Shown here in pieces: positions 1-5,382 of a DNA stretch of 6,696 bases; position 1 is the stretch's first letter, and each line of letters starts with the position of its first letter. A program made the position numbers and the translations under genes. The DNA is from Rhodospirillaceae bacterium. GTDB lineage: Bacteria; Pseudomonadota; Alphaproteobacteria; UBA11073. The stretch covers positions 223-6,918 of the forward strand of contig DPZW01000174.1 in NCBI GenBank assembly GCA_003536545.1. The letters are read 5' to 3'. Under the pieces are notes generated by a model. It saw only the letters and a list, made by a program, of their open reading frames with translations, did no database searches and was not told the origin of the DNA.

Positions 1-15
1 GTGCTCTTCCGATCT
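1..15 (+). other. Illumina adapter remnant, left end
   Basis: The first 15 bases, GTGCTCTTCCGATCT, are the 3' end of the Illumina TruSeq index-side adapter. They are library sequence, not genome. The genomic insert starts at base 16, and the cold-shock gene beginning there is truncated by the fragment end. Confidence 0.95.
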
Positions 16-46
16 CGTTGAACCATTTAACTGTACCTGTTGCCAT
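16..46 (-). CDS. Cold-shock protein (CspA family), N-terminal fragment
   Basis: Reading leftward from the ATG at 46-44, ten codons give MATGTVKWFN, the hallmark N-terminus of bacterial CspA-family proteins. These are small (about 70 residue) OB-fold RNA chaperones that melt mRNA secondary structure, and KWFN opens the first beta strand. The gene is cut at base 16, where the adapter begins, so about 60 residues are missing and the specific paralogue cannot be told. A near-perfect Shine-Dalgarno sequence (AAGGAGG, minus strand, 58-52) sits 5 nt before the ATG. The upstream leader contains two hairpins, which fits the long structured 5' UTRs known for this family. The family call is firm; whether it is cold-induced is not shown. 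Confidence 0.9.
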
Positions 47-51
47 TGTGG

Positions 52-58
52 CCTCCTT
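52..58 (-). promoter_or_regulatory. Ribosome binding site of the cold-shock gene
   Basis: On the minus strand this reads AAGGAGG, an almost complete match to the anti-16S sequence, 5 nt from the ATG. It fixes the start codon of the truncated csp gene. Confidence 0.9.
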
Positions 59-68
59 AGTGTGTAGC

Positions 69-104
69 GCACTTTCGTGCAAAAAGCCGTACAGGATTGT
101 ACGG
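69..104 (-). promoter_or_regulatory. Two hairpins in the csp leader, one terminator-like
   Basis: Read on the minus strand, CCGTACA (104-98) pairs perfectly with TGTACGG (93-87) around a 4-nt ATCC loop. It is followed after one C by five T (85-81), which looks like a short intrinsic terminator or attenuator inside the csp 5' leader. Directly after it, GCAC-GAAA-GTGC (80-69) forms a 4-bp stem capped by a GNRA-type tetraloop, ending 10 nt before the Shine-Dalgarno sequence. The hairpins are seen directly. A role in attenuation or temperature response is inferred from the family's habit of leader-based control; the T-run is short, so termination may be weak. Confidence 0.5.
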
Positions 105-183
105 TTCTGATCTCGAAAATAGCGGTAGCATAGGCAGGCTTACGGGTAGCAAACTTGTCAGACATAAAATCTCGAACAATCCG

Positions 184-212
184 TATGTAATCCTATTTTG
201 CCAAAATCACAA
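184..212 (-). promoter_or_regulatory. Weak candidate promoter for the csp gene
   Basis: On the minus strand, TTGTGA (212-207) and TACATA (189-184) are separated by 17 nt. The matches to the sigma70 consensus are poor (4/6 and 3/6). If used, transcription would begin near 177, giving a csp leader of about 130 nt. This is only the best placement I can see; another start site is quite possible. Confidence 0.25.
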
Positions 213-287
213 GGTTTTTGTGGGTATGCTATCTCTGGGACCGATAAGGGCAGGGAAGACAGGCGTCGCATAAATGCTTGACTTTGG

Positions 288-333
288 GGGGAAATGCTGG
301 GAATTTCCCCATCCCTGATGGGGCTGTGGCCCC
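288..333 (+). promoter_or_regulatory. Three overlapping, mutually exclusive hairpins
   Basis: Three perfect stems share arms. Stem A pairs GGGGAAAT (288-295) with ATTTCCCC (303-310) around a 7-nt loop. Stem B pairs CCCCATC (307-313) with GATGGGG (317-323) around CCT. Stem C pairs GGGGC (320-324) with GCCCC (329-333) around TGTG. The last four bases of A are the first four of B, and the last four of B are the first four of C. A and C can therefore coexist, but either one excludes B. No T-run follows on either strand, so it is not an ordinary intrinsic terminator. It lies 24 nt before tRNA-Met. Function is unknown. Confidence 0.5.
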
Positions 334-356
334 TTGGGTCAATAGTTTTGGGATAG

Positions 357-431
357 GGCTCGGTAGCTCAGCGGTAGAGCAGGGGAATCATAATCCCTTG
401 GTCGGGGGTTCAAATCCCTCTCGAGCCACCA
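357..431 (+). tRNA. tRNA-Met (anticodon CAT), probably elongator
   Basis: A complete 75-nt cloverleaf with encoded CCA. The acceptor GGCTCGG (357-363) pairs with TCGAGCC (421-427), with one G-T pair at the inner end. The D stem is GCTC/GAGC. The anticodon stem GGGGA/TCCCT encloses loop ATCATAA with CAT at 389-391. The T stem GGGGG/CCCTC encloses TTCAAAT. The first pair is G-C, not the mismatched 1-72 pair of an initiator, so this is not tRNA-fMet. CAT is also carried by tRNA-Ile2, whose C34 becomes lysidine. The U4-A69 pair here resembles elongator tRNA-Met rather than E. coli tRNA-Ile2, but this is not decisive. tRNA-Leu follows 24 nt later and is probably co-transcribed. Confidence 0.9.
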
Positions 432-455
432 AAACGAATTGAGGTTGAATGGTGT

Positions 456-542
456 GCCCGGATGGCGGAATTGGTAGACGCGCTAGTTTCAGGTATTAGT
501 GGGGGCAACCCCTTGGAAGTTCGAGTCTTCTTTCGGGCACCA
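456..542 (+). tRNA. tRNA-Leu (anticodon CAG)
   Basis: An 87-nt class II tRNA with encoded CCA. The acceptor GCCCGGA (456-462) pairs with TTCGGGC (532-538). The D-arm sequence GGCGGAATTGGTAGACGC is typical of bacterial tRNA-Leu. The anticodon stem CTAGT/ATTAG holds loop TTCAGGT with CAG at 490-492. A long variable arm (GGGG-GCAA-CCCC type, about 502-512) and a T arm with TTCGAGT follow. The flanks TTGAATGGT (445-453) and ACCATTCAA (539-547) are complementary, so the precursor can extend its acceptor stem through the CCA end. No terminator is visible before the kinase gene downstream. Confidence 0.93.
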
Positions 543-585
543 TTCAAACCCTTATCGCTGAAGCCCCGGCAGGACAAATCCTTCA

Positions 586-614
586 TTGGCACGGAAAAGC
601 AATAGATGCATAAT
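586..614 (+). promoter_or_regulatory. Sigma70-type promoter of the hybrid kinase operon
   Basis: TTGGCA (586-591, 5/6 match to TTGACA) is followed after exactly 17 nt by CATAAT (609-614, 5/6 match to TATAAT). Transcription would begin near 620-622. The in-frame ATG at 606 then lies outside the transcript from this promoter, which supports the GTG at 645 as the kinase start and gives a leader of about 25 nt. Confidence 0.6.
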
Positions 615-634
615 GCGTTGCTTTTTGACCGCGC

Positions 635-640
635 GGGAGG
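635..640 (+). promoter_or_regulatory. Ribosome binding site deciding the GTG start of the kinase
   Basis: GGGAGG ends 4 nt before GTG 645, a slightly tight but strong Shine-Dalgarno sequence. The alternative ATG at 606 has no comparable site, only a weak GGAAAAG stretch before it. Confidence 0.65.
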
Positions 641-644
641 ATTC

Positions 645-2813
645 GTGTCACAATTATCAATCCAGCGAGTTCTGGCGCAGATTATTGTTATCACTTTTTG
701 CGGATCCGCTTTATCACAGGAAATATCCGCACCAGGCGGTGAATTTTTTCAGAATCAACGCCAACTGCTGCCTGTTATTCTTGCTTTTTCAGGATTGTTG
801 ATCGCGGCTCTGTCAGCCTTAATTGTGCGTTATATTATTGTTCTGCATTTGCGATCTTCCAAAATTAACAGCCTCAACCAGTTAAATTCGGCGATCCTTT
901 CCAGTACCGCTTATTTAATCGTAGCAACTGATACGACCGGTAGAATTGTAACGTTCAATAAGGCTGCAGAAGATGCACTAGGCTATACCGCCGACGAAGT
1001 GGTGGGCAAAAGAACATCCGCATTATGGCATGACGAAGCAGAGATTCAGACCCGTGCCCGCGCACTATCGATGGAATTTTATGAAGTCATTGATCCTGGC
1101 TTTGAGGTATTTACACGCAAACCGCAAAAAGACGGGGTGGAATCCAGAGAATGGACATTTATTCGCCGTGATGGCTCGCGCTTTCCTGCACGCGAAACAG
1201 TGACTCCTCTGCGCGGGCAAGATGGTGCCATCAAGGGTTATCTGGCGGTGATTGAAGATATCACCGATCGCAAAGCGCAGCAGCAGGCATTGATGACCAG
1301 TGAGGAGACTTTCCGTTCAGCGATGGAGCACGCATCGATTGGCATGGCCTTGGTCAATCCTGACGGCACCTGGCTGAAGGTGAATGACGCGCTTTGTTCT
1401 ATCCTCGGTTACGATGAAGAAGAATTGCTGGCAATGAATTTTCAATCTATTACGCATGCGGAAGATTTCCCGCGTGATATGGAATATATCGCAAGAGTGA
1501 TGAATGACGAAATTCAGACCTATCAGCTTGAAAAGCGTTATTATCATAAAAGTGGGCAGATTATATGGGCATTGTTGAGCGTATCACTGGTGCGCGATGA
1601 ATATGGCCACCCCAATTATTTTATCACTCAGACGCAGGATATCACTGAGCGTAAAGAAATGGACCGCATGAAAAGCGAATTCATTTCCATTGTCAGCCAT
1701 GAATTGCGCACCCCTTTGACTTCTATTCGTGGATCGTTGGGCCTGATTGTGGGGGCGATGTCACAGGAAATTCCGGAGAAAATTGGCCGCCTGATAGAAA
1801 TTGCCCATAAAAACAGCGAGCGATTAATTTTGTTGATCAACGATATTCTGGATATTGATAAAATTGCATCCGGTCAGATGCAGTTTGATCTTAAAAATGA
1901 GTTTGTTTCCACATTGATAGAGCAGACGATTGAAACCAATCAGCCCTATGCACATAAATTTGCAGTAGGCCTGGCGGCGTCCGGCCCCGTCGATCCAGAT
2001 CTGAAGATCAGAGTGGATGCTGCGCGCCTGATGCAGGTCTTGGCAAATTTGATTTCAAATGCAGCAAAATTCTCTCAACCTGGAGACCGGGTGGAAATAT
2101 CCGCGGCGCGGTCCGGTGAGACCGTTCAGATCCGGGTCACGGATCATGGACCGGGAATCCCCGAGGAGTTTCGCGCCAGAATTTTTGGAAAATTTTCACA
2201 GGCGGATTCATCTGTGACGCGGAAAAAGGGTGGCACGGGATTGGGGCTGCACATCAGCAGGCAAATTGTTGAAAATATGGGCGGCAAGATCGGATTTGAT
2301 ACAGAGATTGGCAAGGGCAGCAGTTTTTGGGTGGAGTTTCCGCTGGCGCATGGTGATAATGCCATCGTAACAGAACAGAAACCGGCAACGCGGCAGGAAG
2401 CCGTTCGGGCCGCCGTTTATGAGGTGGCTGCGCCGCAAGTAGAACCACATAAAATTCCCAAAATTCTGCATGTTGAAGATGATCTGGACATCAGCAGCGT
2501 TCTGGCGGCCGGATTGCGTGACCGCGCAGAAATCATTGTGGCCACGACAGTCAAGGAAGCACGCGATCAGCTCAGGAATAACACGTTTAATTTAATTATT
2601 CTGGATATTGGTCTGCCAGATGGGTCGGGCCTGGACCTGCTTGAAAACATGCCGGAGTTTTCGCATACTGCCACGCCGGTTCTTATCCTTTCAGCACTTG
2701 AGACGCCTGAAGAAGTTCAGCAAAAAGTTTCCGAAGTCGTGGTAAAGTCCCGGATGTCGGAAACAAGAATTGTAGAAACCATCCTTCATCTCATTGAACA
2801 ACATAAAACCTAG
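645..2813 (+). CDS. Membrane-bound hybrid histidine kinase, PAS-PAS-HisKA-HATPase-REC
   Basis: This is a sensor kinase that autophosphorylates on His and passes phosphate to its own receiver, probably at the inner membrane. It is 722 residues from GTG 645, or 735 if ATG 606 is used; the promoter and GGGAGG site favour GTG. The order is: a hydrophobic N-terminal segment (about 9-25, TM or signal anchor), a short exposed loop, a second TM (about 41-67), PAS1 (about 77-210, ending DITDRK) and PAS2 (about 219-337, ending DITERK). HisKA follows with SHELRTP and phospho-acceptor H352. The ATPase domain has N-box N468/N472, DHGPG at 500-504 and GTGLGL at 530-535. The C-terminal REC domain (about 604-719) has acidic pair D612/D613, acceptor D654, S683 and K701. 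The residue after K701 is Ser rather than the usual Pro. The external loop is too short to be a sensor domain, so sensing is probably through the PAS domains. A terminal REC usually needs an Hpt partner, and one is encoded at 3221-3598. No Hpt domain is fused here. Confidence 0.93.
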   Translation: MSQLSIQRVLAQIIVITFCGSALSQEISAPGGEFFQNQRQLLPVILAFSGLLIAALSALIVRYIIVLHLRSSKINSLNQLNSAILSSTAYLIVATDTTGRIVTFNKAAEDALGYTADEVVGKRTSALWHDEAEIQTRARALSMEFYEVIDPGFEVFTRKPQKDGVESREWTFIRRDGSRFPARETVTPLRGQDGAIKGYLAVIEDITDRKAQQQALMTSEETFRSAMEHASIGMALVNPDGTWLKVNDALCSILGYDEEELLAMNFQSITHAEDFPRDMEYIARVMNDEIQTYQLEKRYYHKSGQIIWALLSVSLVRDEYGHPNYFITQTQDITERKEMDRMKSEFISIVSHELRTPLTSIRGSLGLIVGAMSQEIPEKIGRLIEIAHKNSERLILLINDILDIDKIASGQMQFDLKNEFVSTLIEQTIETNQPYAHKFAVGLAASGPVDPDLKIRVDAARLMQVLANLISNAAKFSQPGDRVEISAARSGETVQIRVTDHGPGIPEEFRARIFGKFSQADSSVTRKKGGTGLGLHISRQIVENMGGKIGFDTEIGKGSSFWVEFPLAHGDNAIVTEQKPATRQEAVRAAVYEVAAPQVEPHKIPKILHVEDDLDISSVLAAGLRDRAEIIVATTVKEARDQLRNNTFNLIILDIGLPDGSGLDLLENMPEFSHTATPVLILSALETPEEVQQKVSEVVVKSRMSETRIVETILHLIEQHKT

Positions 2814-2825
2814 AGAAAACAAAAA

Positions 2826-3218
2826 ATGCCTAACAGTTTGCAGCACATTCTTTGTATTGATGATGAAAGCGATATTCTGGAAGTCGCAAAGATGTGTCTT
2901 GAAACCATAGGCGGGTTGCAGGTCACATGCCTCAATAGCGGGGCAGAGGCGGTTGCAAAGGCAGAAGCCATTCAGCCCGATATCATTATGCTGGATGTGA
3001 TGATGCCGGAAATGGATGGGCCATCCACGCTGAAAAAATTGCGGGAAAATCCGGCCTTAAACCATATCCCGATTGTTTTTATGACGGCGCGCGTTCAGCC
3101 ATCAGAGGTTCAGGAGTATATGGCGATGGGCGCGGCGGGAGTTGTGCCGAAACCTTTTGATCCGATGCTAATCACGGCGCAGGTCACGGAAATTTGGAAT
3201 AAATCTAAAGGTAAATAG
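2826..3218 (+). CDS. Single-domain response regulator (CheY/DivK-like)
   Basis: A stand-alone receiver domain of 130 residues with no output domain. All key residues are present: D12/D13 for Mg2+ binding, phospho-acceptor D57 in MLDVMMPEMDG, T87 in FMTAR and K109 followed by Pro. It starts 12 nt after the kinase stop behind a poor, A-rich ribosome binding site (AGAGAAAAC), so it is probably translated from the kinase mRNA. Proteins of this shape act by protein contact, as allosteric regulators of kinases or as phosphate sinks in a relay. The neighbours suggest it exchanges phosphate with the hybrid kinase and the convergent Hpt protein, which is inference. Its stop is 2 nt from the Hpt stop on the other strand. 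It is not obviously the chemotaxis CheY, since no che genes are present. Confidence 0.92.
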   Translation: MPNSLQHILCIDDESDILEVAKMCLETIGGLQVTCLNSGAEAVAKAEAIQPDIIMLDVMMPEMDGPSTLKKLRENPALNHIPIVFMTARVQPSEVQEYMAMGAAGVVPKPFDPMLITAQVTEIWNKSKGK

Positions 3219-3220
3219 TT

Positions 3221-3598
3221 TTATCCACTGCTCTCCGGCTTTGACAGAATTTCAGGATAATATTGGCGAACGCCATCGGCCAGAATTTCATTCTCGTGAA
3301 CGACTTCTTGGATATATTTTATCACCTGTTCATGATTGCCGTCCATGACGGCCTTATCCATGTCTGAGAATAATGCTGACAGGCGGTGGAAACCCAGGGA
3401 GCCACAGCTGCCCTGCATACGATGGGCAATCATATGTATATGATCCCGGTCAATATTTCCGGTTATTTTTTCCAGCTCTGCAATTGTTTGGGTCACGTTC
3501 TGGCGATGGTTGCCCAGAAGTTTAACAACCGCCGTACGGCCCGCCTGTTTTTCAAGAAGTGCCAGTGTCTGGAAATCCGGATCTGTTGTTTCAGTCAC
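3221..3598 (-). CDS. Free histidine phosphotransfer (Hpt) protein
   Basis: A small helical protein (125 residues) with the Hpt signature AHRMQGSCGSLGF, in which H59 is the predicted phospho-acceptor (canonical form is AHxLKGxxxxLG; here Met and Gln replace Leu and Lys). Such proteins shuttle phosphate between REC domains in multistep relays in the cytoplasm. The start is GTG 3598-3596, 8 nt inside the end of the REC-GGDEF gene; no good Shine-Dalgarno sequence precedes it and the next Met is residue 56, so translational coupling is likely. It is the last gene of the minus-strand operon. It is the only Hpt in the window and the natural partner of the hybrid kinase REC. The family call is strong; partner choice is inferred from position. 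Confidence 0.88.
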   Translation of the reverse strand: MTETTDPDFQTLALLEKQAGRTAVVKLLGNHRQNVTQTIAELEKITGNIDRDHIHMIAHRMQGSCGSLGFHRLSALFSDMDKAVMDGNHEQVIKYIQEVVHENEILADGVRQYYPEILSKPESSG

Positions 3599-4556
3599 GC
3601 TGCACCAATATCTGATTTCCGCCAGAGGATTGAGCGCGTTCTATCAGGCCATAGGCGGCGGCCAGAAAATCTGCTGGGCTGAGTGGCGTATTCGCAAAGG
3701 AGAGGACTGCTGCACTGGCAGTGAGCGCCGGCCCGACAGGTGAATATTCATGTGGAATTTGCAAGGCTGCAATGGCAGCACGCAACGCATTTGCCTGTGT
3801 TTCGGCTTGCTCCACATCACCCTGTGGCAGATAAAGTGCAAATTGGGCGGGGCCAGTCTGGAGCAATAAATCTCCCAGGCGGGCAGGCTGATGGCATAAT
3901 AATGTGGCAATATCTGACATGACTTCGCCCAGTTTTTCTTCGCCATAGCGCGTTGAAAATGATTCAGCCGCATCCAGTGAAAGCAGTGTGACTGCCCCGG
4001 ATGACCGGGCGCGAGCCAGTGCCACTCCCAATGTCCCCAGCAAAATTGCTTCGCCCGGCAAGCCTGTGCGCGGTGATACCATGCCTTGCTTGCGGGATGG
4101 CGCAACCGGGTTTTCCAGGCTCATGCGTTCCAGTTCAACTTCGCGCTGTTTGCGGCGTTTTGCTTCCTGCTTCAGGCGGTGCGCAGATTTTACACGCGCC
4201 AGCAATTCTTCTGCGCGGATAGGCTTGTTCATATAATCTGTTGCGCCTGCAATGAAAGCTTTTTTTAGATGCTCCACATCATTGAGTGTGGTCACCATCA
4301 GAACAGGTATATCCGCAAATGTTTCTTCCCGCTTGATGCGTGCACAGGTTTCAATACCATCAATTCCTGGCATCATAATATCCATCAAAATGACATCAGG
4401 TATGAATTCGCTGGGGGCGGGTGGATCAATTCCCAGAATCTGAAGTGCTTTTGCGCCAGAATCCGCGGTCGCAATTTCTGTGAATCCTGCTTGTGACAGC
4501 AGCAATGATGTCAGGTCGCGAATGGTGGGGTCATCATCAACGATTAAAATAGACAT
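3591..4556 (-). CDS. REC plus degenerate GGDEF protein, candidate c-di-GMP receptor
   Basis: A 321-residue protein starting at ATG 4556, with GAAGGA 9 nt upstream inside the preceding gene; a longer reading frame to 4622 overlaps that gene and has no support. The REC domain (1-125) is complete: D7-D9, acceptor D59 in LMDIMMPGIDG, T89/T90 and K111-P112. A charged helix, probably coiled coil (about 125-148), links it to a GGDEF-fold domain (about 160-318) recognised by SPRTGLPG, YGEEKLGEVM and LLLQTGPAQFALYLP. The active-site GG(D/E)EF is replaced by GPAQF (235-239), and the first metal-binding Asp appears to be Ser193, so cyclase activity is very unlikely. The inhibitory-site RxxD is retained as RLGD (226-229) at the same spacing as in PleD. 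This resembles PopA, where an inactive GGDEF binds c-di-GMP through its I-site. It overlaps the Hpt gene by 8 nt and follows the XagA-like gene by 1 nt. Confidence 0.88.
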   Translation of the reverse strand: MSILIVDDDPTIRDLTSLLLSQAGFTEIATADSGAKALQILGIDPPAPSEFIPDVILMDIMMPGIDGIETCARIKREETFADIPVLMVTTLNDVEHLKKAFIAGATDYMNKPIRAEELLARVKSAHRLKQEAKRRKQREVELERMSLENPVAPSRKQGMVSPRTGLPGEAILLGTLGVALARARSSGAVTLLSLDAAESFSTRYGEEKLGEVMSDIATLLCHQPARLGDLLLQTGPAQFALYLPQGDVEQAETQANALRAAIAALQIPHEYSPVGPALTASAAVLSFANTPLSPADFLAAAYGLIERAQSSGGNQILVQRD

Positions 4557-4557
4557 G

Positions 4558-5382
4558 TTAGAATTCCTTCCATAAAGCGACGAAGAGTGTTTTTCCTGCA
4601 CCGGTATTTCTGCCTGCCACATCTATTGCGCCGCCCAGTTGCAAGGATAAATCATAAGAAGTGGCAAGAACACCGGAAATCTGAATTTTTGACAAATCAT
4701 AATCAGGGCCACTGGAAGTAATCACAGCAGCTGTGGATTCATTGCGCATGCCCAGAGTGTTAAAAGATTGTGCCAGCAGCATAAAATTCTCATTGGGTTT
4801 GATGCCCGCGGTGATATCCATGCGCACTTCATCCGCCGGCCCTTCAAAACGCTTACGATAAGCTCCCTGAATGTCGAGGAAATAATTATTTCCGCCAATC
4901 ACACCGCTATGGCCGTAAAGCACACGAAATTCTGCATCGGACTGACCATATCCGGGGGCGGCGGCATTGCGGGTGCTATAGGGGCCAGGCACGGTGAATA
5001 ACTGCTGCAAAGACAGGACGTTAAAATCATCGTGCCAAATTCTTTCACGCAGGAAAAATGATGTATCGGATAGATCATTTTCCCGAAAGGACCCCAGATT
5101 ATTGCGTGCATATATCCATTGATAAGAAGTTTGCAGGCCCAAGGTATAGGCATCCGTGAGGCCATATTCGGCAAAAACATCCAATGTGCTTTTGTGATAA
5201 CTGCTGGTTTTGGAGACGCGGTCGCTTTTTGCATTATAGGCAGCATCGGTTTCATAATATGAGAAACTGGTGATCACCTGGCCTTCACCTGATTTTTGTG
5301 TCCATGCGCCGGCATGAGCCGGAGTGCTGATAGACGCGAGACTGAATGCAACCAAGCAAATGAATTGAAAATATTTTCTCAT
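4558..5382 (-). CDS. XagA-like outer membrane protein
   Basis: A 274-residue secreted protein. MRKYFQFICLVAFSLASIST is a typical signal peptide, with cleavage expected after AHA at residue 24. The mature protein starts GAWTQKSGEGQVI, then shows alternating polar/aromatic strands and ends in Phe (LFVALWKEF), the usual terminus of Bam-inserted beta-barrels. The GAWT-x-GxGQVI opening, a central EYGLTD segment and the late LLAQSFN segment are what I recall of proteins annotated XagA, found beside GT2 synthases in exopolysaccharide/adhesin loci (xagABC in Xanthomonas). I assign it from memory of the family, not a search. The start at ATG 5382 has GGGAG 8 nt upstream and overlaps the previous stop as ATGA; an extension to 5508 would run inside the upstream gene. 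Its likely role is secretion or surface anchoring of the polysaccharide made by the neighbouring synthase. Confidence 0.72.
   Translation of the reverse strand: MRKYFQFICLVAFSLASISTPAHAGAWTQKSGEGQVITSFSYYETDAAYNAKSDRVSKTSSYHKSTLDVFAEYGLTDAYTLGLQTSYQWIYARNNLGSFRENDLSDTSFFLRERIWHDDFNVLSLQQLFTVPGPYSTRNAAAPGYGQSDAEFRVLYGHSGVIGGNNYFLDIQGAYRKRFEGPADEVRMDITAGIKPNENFMLLAQSFNTLGMRNESTAAVITSSGPDYDLSKIQISGVLATSYDLSLQLGGAIDVAGRNTGAGKTLFVALWKEF

Larger units (their letters stand above)
166..356. other. Gene-free spacer between csp and the tRNAs
   Basis: No coding region with credible start and ribosome binding site is visible here. The spacer should hold divergent promoters for csp (minus) and the tRNA pair (plus). 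On the plus strand a TTGACT at 278-283 is a fair -35 box, but the sequence 16 to 18 nt later is a poor -10, so I make no tRNA promoter call. The right half contains the overlapping G/C-rich hairpins at 288-333, listed separately. Confidence 0.6.

Noticed and set aside
357..431. Initiator tRNA-fMet or tRNA-Ile2 instead of elongator tRNA-Met
   Set aside because: The G1-C72 pair excludes a typical initiator. U4-A69 fits elongator Met better than Ile2, though Ile2 is not fully excluded.
606..644. ATG 606 as the start of the hybrid kinase
   Set aside because: It has a weak ribosome binding site, and the best promoter places transcription start downstream of it. GTG 645 has GGGAGG.
410..694. 94-codon minus-strand open frame across the tRNAs and kinase start
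   Set aside because: It is antisense to two tRNA genes and a kinase, with no ribosome binding site or recognisable product.
586..801. 71-codon plus-strand frame overlapping the kinase N-terminus
   Set aside because: It is a frame-shifted shadow of the kinase with no supported start.
3644..4105. 153-codon minus-strand open frame inside the REC-GGDEF gene
   Set aside because: It is rich in Trp, His and Pro with no recognisable fold, and it is fully covered by the frame that matches REC-GGDEF.
4557..4622. N-terminal extension of the REC-GGDEF protein (22 residues)
   Set aside because: It would lie inside the end of the XagA-like gene and precedes a standard REC start, MSILIVDDD, which has its own GAAGGA site.
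4899..5255. 118-codon minus-strand frame inside the XagA-like gene
   Set aside because: It is a shadow frame; the signal peptide and beta-barrel pattern are in the other frame.
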